DNA of 64,000 nucleotides from assembly GCA_013399305.1 (NCBI GenBank), contig VXAI01000136.1, forward strand, positions 62,001 to 126,000. The letters are read 5' to 3'. Shown one piece after another: positions 11,201 to 23,200 of this stretch. Every line of letters starts with the position of its first letter. Positions within the stretch are counted from its first letter, which is position 1. Position numbers and translations under genes: made by a program. The notes below the pieces were generated by a model. That model saw nothing but the letters and a program-made list of their open reading frames with translations. It was not told the origin of the DNA and did no database searches. Origin of the DNA: Rostratula benghalensis (taxonomy: Eukaryota; Chordata; Aves; Charadriiformes; Rostratulidae).

Positions 11201-14200
11201 AAACAGCTTAGCATATGCAACTTAATATTTATGCATACGAGTAGTTTGACAGAAAATACATACATGGATTTGAAAAATCAAGTAAAATTTTTGTGCAATG
11301 ATTATTGGACTCTTCATCCATGAATTTCTGTAGTGCCTTCTTATCAAAGGATTTTGGAATCAATTCAAACGATTTATTTTAAAACTAGACTTGCATTTGC
11401 CTGTTTATATAAACCTCACCTGGCTGACAAAATCCCTTTTGAATAGTTCTGTGCATTATTTTCAGCTTTATTGTTCTCCTTTTCATTATTGCTAACATTT
11501 ACGAATATTTGTTTTGCTTACAGCTCTCAGAACAACTGGAATGTGTTTATTTATTTCCCTGTTGTGGGTTGGAAGCTAGCTGGATTTTTGTGTTGTTCTT
11601 TAATGTCTTTTGATACTGAGATCTGTGATGTGCTTGGACTCTATTTGCTAAAATGCTTTTCTGATTGTGAAAGGTAGAGGAAGCTGGGTGAGCTCACCTG
11701 CGGATATCCTGAATGATTAGAAGGGAAGTAAAAAACACCTTCATGGTCACTGTTTGAGAAACATCACACAGGGTTTTGGACTTAGACTGGGGTGTTAAAA
11801 ATTTGGTCTTGCAATATTGTAAATATGGGGGAAGGTGGAAGAGGACTGGGGAGCACTGGAAATGTGGAAACCTGGCTTCAGGGTGTTTTGAGGTCTGCAC
11901 CGTTTATTTTCATGAACCCCAGGCCCCTTTGCCTTTGTGTGATGGAACCCTGGGCTCTTCCCAAGCTGTTCCTTCCTAATCACTCATTTCCCTGCTGTGT
12001 CACCCACCCTTTGTGCCTCTGCATGTAGCTTCTCCCCGGTCCTGGTCCCCATTCTCCTCACAACCACTGAGGAGGTTCCCCTTGTGTCCTCTGCTCCTTC
12101 ATCTGGGCCAAGGGCAACGTGTGGCGGCTGGTTACAGGGCTCGTGTGGGAGTCACTAAATGGGTTCATGTGTATGTTTGTTCATGGATCTGTCCACACAT
12201 CCTCCATTCCTCGGGGCTTTTGGGAGGACCTGTAATTTGGGAGTCTCCAGCTACTAAATTTTAGGAAACTTGTAAGAATCTTTATCTTTGAGATGTTTCC
12301 GTTTCTGGCAAGGTCAAGGACACTTTTCAGGAGAGCAGAAAAAGATGTGGTAGATGGTGAAATCGAAGACCCATTTTCTTAGGAAACTAATCTAAAGAGG
12401 TGAACGGAATAATAGTAAGAAAATGTAGTGAGCATGTTTTGTGGAAGAGGAAACAGAGATCTAGAGGAGATCATTGCCTTCATCACTAAATTTTTTCTTT
12501 AGAGAACAAAAATTTTGGGTTTTCTTTGCATGTACTTTTTGAGTGACTCAAAATATTAAAACAGCTTCAGCTTGGGAACTAACTGTGTGTAATACATGTT
12601 GCATTTAAAAGGCTTTAATGAACCAAAGGGGTTTACAGTCAAATGTGGACCTCCAACCATTTTTGAAGGTCCTTGCATTTATTTGGTTGACAATTAGTGA
12701 TCTTACTACATTCAGGTTCCCAGTGAGAATGTATGCAACAAAAAATTAATTGCCATTAAGAAAGTTACAACTTATCATCCTACTTTTCAGAATTTGGAAA
12801 CTATAGAAAGTATGGTATAAGTGGTTAACTCTTTGAAGATTCAAAGGAAAAATATTTCATTTAATTACAGTTATGTTTGAATTTAGTTTTCATTGCTTTC
12901 CTTTCTATGTTTTCATTAATTTCCATAGTCTCAACTAAATTTTAGTGTCACTAGCCATTCTTAAGCTGTTCCCCTTCCTCAGTAATACTTTAATGTCTGG
13001 AGTTTCTATAAAGATCTTCCATTTTTTTTCTGGTGATTTATCATGTGCTGAAGAGAAGAATTATTGCTATAAACTGCTGTTGAAGAATATGAATGGATAA
13101 AACATATCTCCCCTGCTTTCTTTGTGCTAGATCATCTGTAAAATTAAGTTGAAATAAAGCTCAGAAGTGCTTAAGCACTATCAAAACTCAGTCTTCTTTC
13201 TGCAAGCATTAGCATTCTGTAGCCAACTGTTATCTAGCACTAAAGATGCATGGAAATATCCCATTTTGTGTCTTGTGCAGTAAAATCCTCTTCAAGACGC
13301 CAGATAAACATTCTGTCCATTAGAAAAATGGAGAAGGCTCTAAGATTTAGTTGTATTTTATTCACAGTAGAGAGGAAATACTCAAATTGTATGTCTCCCT
13401 TCTTAAATGAAAGATGCTTCTGGGAGTATCACCTAAACATTTCGCTGTAATTTTGCTATATACTGTTTAAGTTTAGGACACTGCCTTACATTGTGTGTTC
13501 AGTAAGTAGATTAGGACTAAATTGATCTCTTCAAAATCCCTTCAAACAAACAGACCAGTTAGTTTTTATCTTACCAGAAAGGACAGTCGGAGCACATGGA
13601 TTTTTCCCTGTGATTTTTCTGGTTTTCTATAATGTTTCCTTGTGAGGCAGATGAAAGGTAATAGATTCACAGCTTTAGAAATCTGAAAGCTTGCATTAAC
13701 CCACAGTAGTTGGAATAAGTGGTAGATTGATTATTTTTCTGTGCAGATGTTGAAGTGCCTTGACAGGTTTGAGAGGTGGGCCCATGCGAACCTCATGGAG
13801 TTCTACAAGGCCAAGTGCAAGGTCTTGCACCCGGGCTGGGGCAATCCCAGGCACAAGTACAGGCTGGGTGATGCCTGGATTGAGAACAGTCCTGCAAAAA
13901 AGGACTCGGTGGATGAAAAGACAGGAGCTGACAATGTGCACTCACAGCCCAGAAATCCAGCTGGATCTTGGCCCAGCCTAAAGAAGCATGGCCAGTAGGA
14001 CAAGGGATGGGATTCTGTCCTTCTGCTTCGCTCTTGTGTGACCCCACCATGGAGTACTGTGCCCAGCTCTGGAGCCCTCGGCACAGGAAAGACATGGATT
14101 TGTTGGAGTGGATCCAGAAGAGGGCCACAAAGATGACCAGAGGGCTGGAGCATCTCTGTTACAAGGACAGATTGAGAGAGTTGGGCTTGTTCAGCCTGGA

Positions 14201-17200
14201 GAAGAGAAGGCTCCCGGGAGACCTTATAGCCCCTTCCAGTACCTAAAGGGGGCCTAGAGGAAAGGTGGTGGGGGGGGACTCTAGCAATAAGATGAGGGTT
14301 AATGGTTTTAAACTGAAAGAGGAGAGATTTAGATCTTAGGAGGAAATTTTTCACTCTGAGGGTGGTGAGACACTGCCACAGGTATGCCAGAGAAGCTGTG
14401 AATGCCCCATTCCTGGAGGTGTTCCAGGCCAGGCTGAATGGGACTTCAAGCCAACCTGGTCTGGTGGAAGGGTCTGGGTCTCCAAACCCAGACCATTTTG
14501 TGGCTCTAAAACTGGAGAGACCCAGAAACCGTGTGTGGAGGGTGTCCTGTGTTCATAAACACATGTGCCTTGTATCAGGTTAAAGGGAGTGCAGGTTTTC
14601 ATGAGCATCATAATTAAGAATGAGAGTGAATAACTACAGTTATATCCACATCTGAAAATACTTTGTTGTGAATGGCAGATACTGGTATTCCTCGTCTGTT
14701 TTTAAGAACCAGTGCGTAAACTCTGCCAAATATTCAGTCTGTTTTTGGTTTTTATATTTTTTGTGTTTTATTTTCCCATGTTTAAATTCTGTAATATTAT
14801 CGACGCTTTTAAAACCAATTTATTTTTCATGCTCAATTAGTTTGATTCAGGAGAGAACATGCTTTAAACATATAAATTACCATTTTATGTGAGTCCTGTA
14901 ATATTTTAAAGACTCAGCTTGTGAGTAGTACAGTTGTTTTAAGTTCCTGTAAAGATGGTCATTGGTGGGATTTTTGGGGTTTCTTTGGTAGGGCTCAAGA
15001 ATACACAAAAATAGCATAAAGTATTTAAATTCTTGATGCTAATTATTATTTTTTTTTCATTTCTAAAGGTGCTACAAGTTTGTACTACAACACTACAGGT
15101 TTTTCTCTCCCCAGTTTCTGCCGAGGAACTGCTATCCCTAAAAAGCCAGTTGTGTTCTCCTGCCTCTGTACCTTGTGCTGCAGTTTATGAACACTTGGTC
15201 CTGTCTTCCATCAAGCTTTTGGGAAGTGGGGAAGAAGTGGAAGAATGTTGTTTTGCTTACTGATTTGGGCCTCACTTAGCTTAATTGATGACAGTCTTTT
15301 CTGTTAAACTGATAACAGTCTTTTCGGTTGAAGATGACATTTTTGGGGGGTTTTTCTGGAGCTCATGGAATGATGATTGTAGGTTTGCGACACATCTGAA
15401 TGGATTTAATATAGATTGTTGACAAGGAAGCTTTCCTGATTGTCTCTTATTTCCCAGTTTGCTTCCCCTTTTTCTCACCAGCAGTTGTGCTTGTGTCAGC
15501 TTGTGGTAAACTGGGTCCAAAAAAGTGACAAAATAAATACACAGAGGTGCACATGCACAAACACGTGCACATTTTCTCTGTCAGAGGATTTATTTACCAG
15601 TTTCACTGACTGAACTGTCGTACACTGGGGCCACATTAAGTTTGGAAAGCTGGGAAGTGGTGACAAAGGATTTTTTCAGGGGAAGGAAAGGAGGAAGATT
15701 GAGACTGCCCCTTCTAGAAGTAGCTTCAGTCCTTAAGCCCAGCAGGTACCAACTGCTGTCCCAGGGGCAGTGCTGTGCTGTGTTCTCACCCTGAGCCACA
15801 AATTCCTGTCCTTTGGAGCATTGTTCCTGCTTATGCAGTTGTGTGCTAAACCACAAATTAGAAATCTAATTATATATTTGCAGAAGGAGGTGACCTCCTG
15901 AATGTTTNNNNNNNNNNNNNNNNNNNNNNNNNNNNNNNNNNNNNNNNNNNNNNNNNNNNNNNNNNNNNNNNNNNNNNNNNNNNNNNNNNNNNNNNNNNNN
16001 NNNNNNNNNNNNNNNNNNNNNNNNNNNNNNNNNNNNNNNNNNNNNNNNNNNNNNNNNNNNNNNNNNNNNNNNNNNNNNNNNNNNNNNNNNNNNNNNNNNN
16101 NNNNNNNNNNNNNNNNNNNNNNNNNNNNNNNNNNNNNNNNNNNNNNNNNNNNNNNNNNNNNNNNNNNNNNNNNNNNNNNNNNNNNNNNNNNNNNNNNNNN
16201 NNNNNNNNNNNNNNNNNNNNNNNNNNNNNNNNNNNNNNNNNNNNNNNNNNNNNNNNNNNNNNNNNNNNNNNNNNNNNNNNNNNNNNNNNNNNNNNNNNNN
16301 NNNNNNNNNNNNNNNNNNNNNNNNNNNNNNNNNNNNNNNNNNNNNNNNNNNNNNNNNNNNNNNNNNNNNNNNNNNNNNNNNNNNNNNNNNNNNNNNNNNN
16401 NNNNNNNNNNNNNNNNNNNNNNNNNNNNNNNNNNNNNNNNNNNNNNNNNNNNNNNNNNNNNNNNNNNNNNNNNNNNNNNNNNNNNNNNNNNNNNNNNNNN
16501 NNNNNNNNNNNNNNNNNNNNNNNNNNNNNNNNNNNNNNNNNNNNNNNNNNNNNNNNNNNNNNNNNNNNNNNNNNNNNNNNNNNNNNNNNNNNNNNNNNNN
16601 NNNNNNNNNNNNNNNNNNNNNNNNNNNNNNNNNNNNNNNNNNNNNNNNNNNNNNNNNNNNNNNNNNNGGACTGGATGAGCTTTCAAGGTCCCTTCCAATC
16701 CCTGAGATTCTGTGATTCTGGTACCATAAAAGCCTATGAAACGGTTCATCAGGCTTTTCAGGAAGTGCTCAAACATCTGGAAAGGCAGGAGGGCTCAGAG
16801 GGGCTTCATTGCAGAGCATTTGATGAAGATTTTCATCTCACGATCAGGAAATGGGAGGCCTGAAAGAGGTAGCTGTGCGCACACAGCAGTTCAATAACTG
16901 TTTTCTTTTAACTGAGTTGTTCTAAGTGGAGAAGAATTTGCATCTGTTTTAAAAATCTTGGAGTATAGAAGTGCTAGTCTGGTGTCTAATGTCTCTTTCT
17001 TCATCTTTATATTGACCCACATCTGCTGTACTGTAACAGGTAGTTCCTGCTTGAGAACCTGGTGTTTGTGGAAGAGGGAGGGACAGGGGGAAGTGATAAT
17101 ATCCTGGTAACGTTTAGATTCAAGACGTGGAAGAGAAGTTCTGATCAACTGGCAGAATCTTTAATAGGGAACTAAAAGCTTTATTAGAAAACAGGAGCTC

Positions 17201-20200
17201 AAAAAAAAAATAAATAAAAAACCACTTTTAAATCCAGCCAGTTCAGTGAGCAACAGAGCTCTTGCAGTCTGTTTATTTATGGAGTTGGCTGATGTCCCAT
17301 CTGATAGAAAAAGCTTCAGTAGCCTTACACACTGCCAAATGGTCTCTCCTCAAATTATCTCTGTTTCCCACTTTAAATCACGCTGAAGGTCCCACAGGGT
17401 CGCTGTCTTTCTTCCTTGTCTTGCCTACAGCACTGCTTTCCTCAGCTTAATGTCCCTACATCTCTCACACCTGCTGTTGGGTAGCCCCTGCTAAACCCTG
17501 ATTTTTCCCATATACTTTACCTGTCTTTTCCTGGTGCTTTTTCTGATCTGCAGGCTAAAAGTTTTCTTAGGGCAACTAGATTTGGTAATTTGCTAACCAG
17601 CTCGTTTTCTTTGGACCGTGTGCTCTCTGTGGTTTAGTTTTTGTTGTTCTTATAATTGTTTCCAAGACTTCATGATAATACTGCATATATATTTTGTATG
17701 TATCTTCAGTAACCTGCTCTTTGAGTGGAATGAGAATTAATTTCATCCTTTTGTTAAAGGAATAATTAATGCACCATTCTCTGAACTTCGTTCTATTCAG
17801 GTGGCTTATTCTATATATAATTTATGTATATTTTATATTCACTTTATATATACTTATTTTTAACAGATTCTCACTGTCATTCATATATATGTTAATTCTG
17901 TCTTTTGCCTTCTAGGTGCTCACATTTCAGATTTCATTTATTATTATAAATTCTTTTTTATGTCACAAAGATGTGTTGTACCTTTTTTCTCTTCAGCTTC
18001 TAATCAGGTGAACTCAAAGGAAATTAGGTTCTAATGTAATATACAGGAAAAAGAAAATAAAGGGAAACTTACCAAATTTCAGTTTTACCTGAAGTTGACT
18101 TCCTTATTTAATTCAAAGATACTTTCATGTGGAACCTCTCTTCCTTCCCGTGTCCCCAGTATTTATAGAACAATATTTAATTCAATTACAGGTGCTATCA
18201 TATCTTTATCCTAGGACAGATGGATGTTTATCTATTACTACATATTCAAGATCTTGTTTTCTTTTTGTTATTCAGTATATGGTCCCTCATTTACTATTCA
18301 TTTTTCAGTTTGACACCAGAAATCAACCTTCTTTTTTAAAAGATTTTTCTATAATACTTGTTAGTAGAACATGAAGGTTTCACAAATCTATATATGTATG
18401 TTTACTATATATATGTGAATAAATGCATAAATATACAAATGTATATAATTTCAACTTTTGAAGATAACAGCATTCCCATGAGCATGTGGGCTATATGAGT
18501 TACAGCCAAAGAAGTTAAAAAGTTGGGGATCAGTCAGTAGTGGGTGTTTGGTTTGATAGGCACAAGGTTTTGTTGTTTGGTTTTCTGGTAATGTAAATTA
18601 TTATTTCCATGGTTTCTCATTACCTTTAATACTAACCATGGGTGCCCAGCATTAAGTTTTTCCTGCCACTCTTCAGAAAAAAAAAACAAAAACCAACACC
18701 CAACTAAATAATCTCAGCTCAAATGCATCTCAAAATGTGCTTATTTTTGCCTGAACTGATTGTAAAAATCTAAGGGATAAAATCTGATCTCACTGTGCTT
18801 GTTAGAACCTTTTACACCTGCTCCTAAGGGAGATTGAGAAATGCACATGGAACACACTCTTTTATTCTGAGGGGTTGGTAGCACATCCCAAAATATAAAC
18901 AGTAAATTACCTGTGTAAGGAAAAGATGTTGCAGACTTTTAAATGTAGACTAAGCAGTGTCTTTTCCCCAGCCCTAGCTGTAGAACTGATTAAACAGCTT
19001 GGCTGAAGTTTTCAAAGGATGTAGTATGGGGCAGAAACAGAGAAATTAAAACTGCATTTCGACAGGTTAAAATTTTTTCTAGGTGGAAGTATTTGGATGT
19101 AGGATCTCCTAACAGTAGGCATCAACCCTCAGAAACAAGCAGTCCTGGCCTGTTAGTTCAGCAGATCTATGGTGTAAGGACTGATGTCTTCTGGAGGGGT
19201 TACATTCATGGCCACAAAATAATGGCCACAACAGAAAGTGAAAGAGTTGAACTAATGATTACAGAATTTAACATTTTGTTTACACTTGTGTAGCATAGAC
19301 AATGCATGTTTTAATATGGGGTTTTAATGAACATTTTTTTGTTTAGGAGCCACAAAAATTGTTCCTGTTGAGGCTGATCCCCAAGAAAGTGAACCCCCAA
19401 CTCCAGAGGCGACTGCTCAAGACCCGTCACACCGAAGAGGTTATCAAGAATACGCCATCCAACAAACCCCATACGAACAGGCAATGAAATCAAGCAGGTA
19501 ATTTTGAAGTGCTTACATTTGTGTCCATGCAAAATATAAATGAAAGGCTTCCCTATCCATTTTCTTGAAAACGGAATATTTTCTGAGCCTTTTAAATAAG
19601 GGAGCAGCTGAAAATAATCTATGGAAAAGTTATAGAATTTAAAAAGCCTGTAGAGAATACCTCTTTTAAATCAAACAAACATTACTGTCCATTATGAATG
19701 ACCTAGAGAAATTCTGATGATGTATGTCACCAAGTTTCAATATTGCAACCATAACTGGCTTGGGTTCTTTTTTAGGTTGGGTCCAACTCAGCTGAAGATT
19801 TTCACATGCGAATACTGTAACAAAGTGTTCAAATTTAAACACTCCCTCCAAGCACACTTGAGGATCCATACAAATGAAAAACCTTACAAGTGTTCCTACT
19901 GCAGTTACGCCAGTGCAATCAAAGCCAACCTTAACGTTCACATGAGGAAACACACGGGGGAGAAGTTCAGCTGTGATTACTGTCCGTTCACTTGTCTCAG
20001 CAAAGGCCATCTGAAGGTCCATGTTGAAAGAGTCCATAAGAAGATTAAGCAGCACTGTCGCTTCTGCAAAAAGAAATACTCGGACGTTAAGAATTTGATC
20101 AAGCATATCAAGGAAACGCACGACCTTCAGGATAAAAAGGTGAAGGATGTTTTTGATGAGCTTCGCCTGATGACACGAGAGGGCAAAAGACAGCTGCTCT

Positions 20201-23200
20201 ATGACTGCCATATCTGTGAACGCAAGTTCAAGAACGAACTCGATCGTGACCGTCACATGCTTGTCCACGGTGATGAAAGACCCTTTGCTTGTGAGCTCTG
20301 TGGCCACGGAGCCACCAAATACCAAGCACTGGAGCTTCATGTTCGAAAGCATCCCTTTGTATACGTGTGTTCTGTGTGCCTGAAGAAATTCGTCAGTTCT
20401 GTAAGACTCCGTGCTCACATCAAGGAAGCCCACGCAGATTTGCAGGAAAGTTCTGTTTTTAACAGTTCTATCAACCAGAGCTTCTGCCTCCTTGAGCCGG
20501 GAGGTGATATCCAGCCAGAAGCCCTTGGTGAACAGCCAGCCCAAAATGCAGCTGAATTGCCCATCAGGGGTGCTGCTGCTCCGAATACACCCCAGCCCCC
20601 TGCTTGTGAAGGTGACTGGACAGCTGCAGACCTTAACCATAATGCTCAACACAATGGTGACTTAAAAATGGATACGGTCCCTTTGGTGGAGTTGGAAAAT
20701 CCTCCAGTTGAGAACGTAACAGAGGGGCTGTGTCAGACCACAGAGGTGGCAGCCCCCACCTGTGCAGCAGCAGATTCCCTTCTGCTCCAAAACGGTGCTT
20801 CTCGTTCTGATGAGTTGAAAGCTTCTCCTGCAAGTGAAGAGGAAGTCAATCACTGCAGTTCTGTGGATAAGCAGGGGGAGGACATTCAGCTTTTGCTGGC
20901 TGAAGGCAAAAGTTTAAATCCAAGTCAGAACAGTGCAACGACTGAGAACCTTTCAGTCTCTGAGGAGGGAAATCAATCTCTCCCTTCTAGCGAGTCAGAA
21001 ATGAGCAATCCACCAAGTCAAAATTCGACAGAAACCCCAAACCCTGTGCCAGCAGCAGAAGCTAAGGCAGCTCTCTGTCCACAGGCAGCCCCTTCCAGTG
21101 CAGCTACATCAGACAGTGGGAGTGGAGCTGTAGCCTTTATGCAGATCTTGGACAGCTTGCAGAAGAGACAAATGAACACCGAGTTGTGTGAGAGGATAAG
21201 GAAGGTTTATGGAGACTTAGAATGTGAATATTGCGGTAAGAAGCAGTCAGAATTATGGTGGGGTTGTGGGCCATCTTTTTCCTGCTCCACAGATTTATAG
21301 TGTTTGATGTATTTGCATATCTTTGTAGCAGTATTCATTTTGTATGGATTCTGGGATCCAGCAAGATCTACTTTGTTCTGCAGATATGGTATGAAATGAA
21401 GCAGATCTCCTCCAGTATCGGAAGAGAACCTACAGGAAAGCTGGATAAAGGGACTCTTTGTCAGAGGGCGTAGCGATAGGATGAAGGGTAATGGTTTTAA
21501 ATTCAAAGAGGGGAGATTTAGATTGGCTATTAGAAGTAAATCCTTTCCTGTGAGGGTGCTGAGGCACTGGAACAGGTTGTCCAGAGAAGCTGTGGCTGCC
21601 CCATCCCTGGAGGGGTTCAAGGCCAGGCTGGATGGGGCTTGGAGCAACCTGGTCTGGTGGGAGGTGTCCCTGCCCAGGGCAGGGGGTTGGAACTTGATGA
21701 TCTTTAAGGTCCCTTCCAACTCTAACCATTCTGTGATCCTAAAAAAACACTATTGAAATATGGCATAGCAATACTTTGCTAGGCTTGATTTTTCTGTTGA
21801 TTTGAAATTTGATAGAATTTAGATTATTTCTGTCCCCGTGCCTCTCCCCACTTCCTACCAAAAAAAAAAAAAAGACAATCTCTTTTAGTGTACAGTTGCT
21901 TTCAGATCCTTTGAATAGAAGAACAGCTTTAATGGACTTAGTCATTAGGAAAATGATCATTGATATGTTTTAAAGGTGCCCTTGTTAGGCTGTTTGAGGA
22001 CATAAGACACCTTTGTAGGCAAAAGTGGTTTTTGTAAACGTGTTTTTAGTAGTGAAGCATCTTTGGGACAAGTTTTCATTGAAGAGAGAAGGGACAGGTT
22101 TCAAACAGAAAATGGGGTATGTACTGGAATTTTCACTGTCAGTTGTTGAGAAATTTCTTTGTGTCTGATTGGATTTTCAGGCAAGTTGTTCTGGTACCAG
22201 GTGCATTATGACATGCATGTTCGTACTCATACTCGAGAACATTTATATTACTGCTCCCAGTGCAATTACTCTTCCATCACCAAGAACTGCCTTAAGCGTC
22301 ACGTCATTCAGAAGCACAGTAATATTTTGCTGAAATGCCCCACAGAGCACTGTGACTACTCTACTCCAGATAAATACAAGCTCCAGGCACATCTTAAGGT
22401 TCACATGGAAACGGTGAGTAATGAACCAAATGTGTGTTTGTCTAAATTCAGTTTTATCTGCAGAGTGTTTGGAATCGTGTGGTAGCATTTGAAGACATAG
22501 GGTAAAAGTTCTTACCTGAGCACTCTCTGCATAATTATGTTATGTGGAAGGAATACAGGATTTACAGCAACTAGATATTTGGTCTATCTTGTAGTAGTTT
22601 CCAGTAGAGTATGTCTGTATCCACGTTTCCCCTGTATTTTTCCTGGTATTCTCTGATTCTTTGGGTTTTGAGAGAATAAAATGAGGCCTGGTACTATTGT
22701 TACTTTACTTCAGTCCGTGGACTTGAATTTCCTTCCTGTAGAGATAGATGGCTGTGGTGAAATGAAAATATGTTCCTCTCTTAATTACTACAGACAAAAG
22801 TTTTGATGGTTGAGAAGAATTATTTTTTTTTTTCCCCATTAGCTCCAACTAGTTGCAGCCAGTCTTTTTGAACTTCTGTCATCTTCTGTTGTGGTTACAA
22901 AGGTCACTTTTTAAAGGCTCCCATCTCCCTCAGTAAGCCTTCCAGCTCTGAAGGCTGGAAGGTATTAAAGGCATTAAAACCAGGTCTGGTTTCCTCCTTC
23001 ACTGTGCCCTGTTGGATGCTTTCTTTGAGACCACGTGAGGGGCTGTGTGCCTGAGTGGAAGCCATCATTTTGCAAGGCACTGCTTTGTGGTCTTGCTCTG
23101 ATCCAGCATTGTAACACGAATAATCTTTTGAGAAAGAATGTTTTCTGTATCAACACTGCTTGCATTTGTTTCAAAAGGTGGTGGTTTTTTAATAGATATT

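Larger units (their letters stand above)
10827..19346 (+). other. ZFAT: ZFAT intron with gap and CR1
   Basis: The intron is 8.5 kb long, with gtaatg donor and tttgtttag acceptor. It contains a CR1 with coding remnant (13742-14480), a 24-base tandem duplication (15286-15333), a 760-base assembly gap bounded by CR1 ends (15908-16667) and a strongly AT-rich tract (about 17640-18460). The stretch 11680-12260 is GC-richer than its surroundings but shows no exon or repeat family that I recognise. Confidence 0.85.

Noticed and set aside
13803..14354. 183-codon minus-strand frame
   Set aside because: It is antisense to a decayed CR1 and has no family resemblance of its own.
15733..16776. Long open frames on both strands spanning 15733-16776 and 15902-16678
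   Set aside because: They consist almost wholly of N from the assembly gap, so no stop codon can occur. They carry no coding information.
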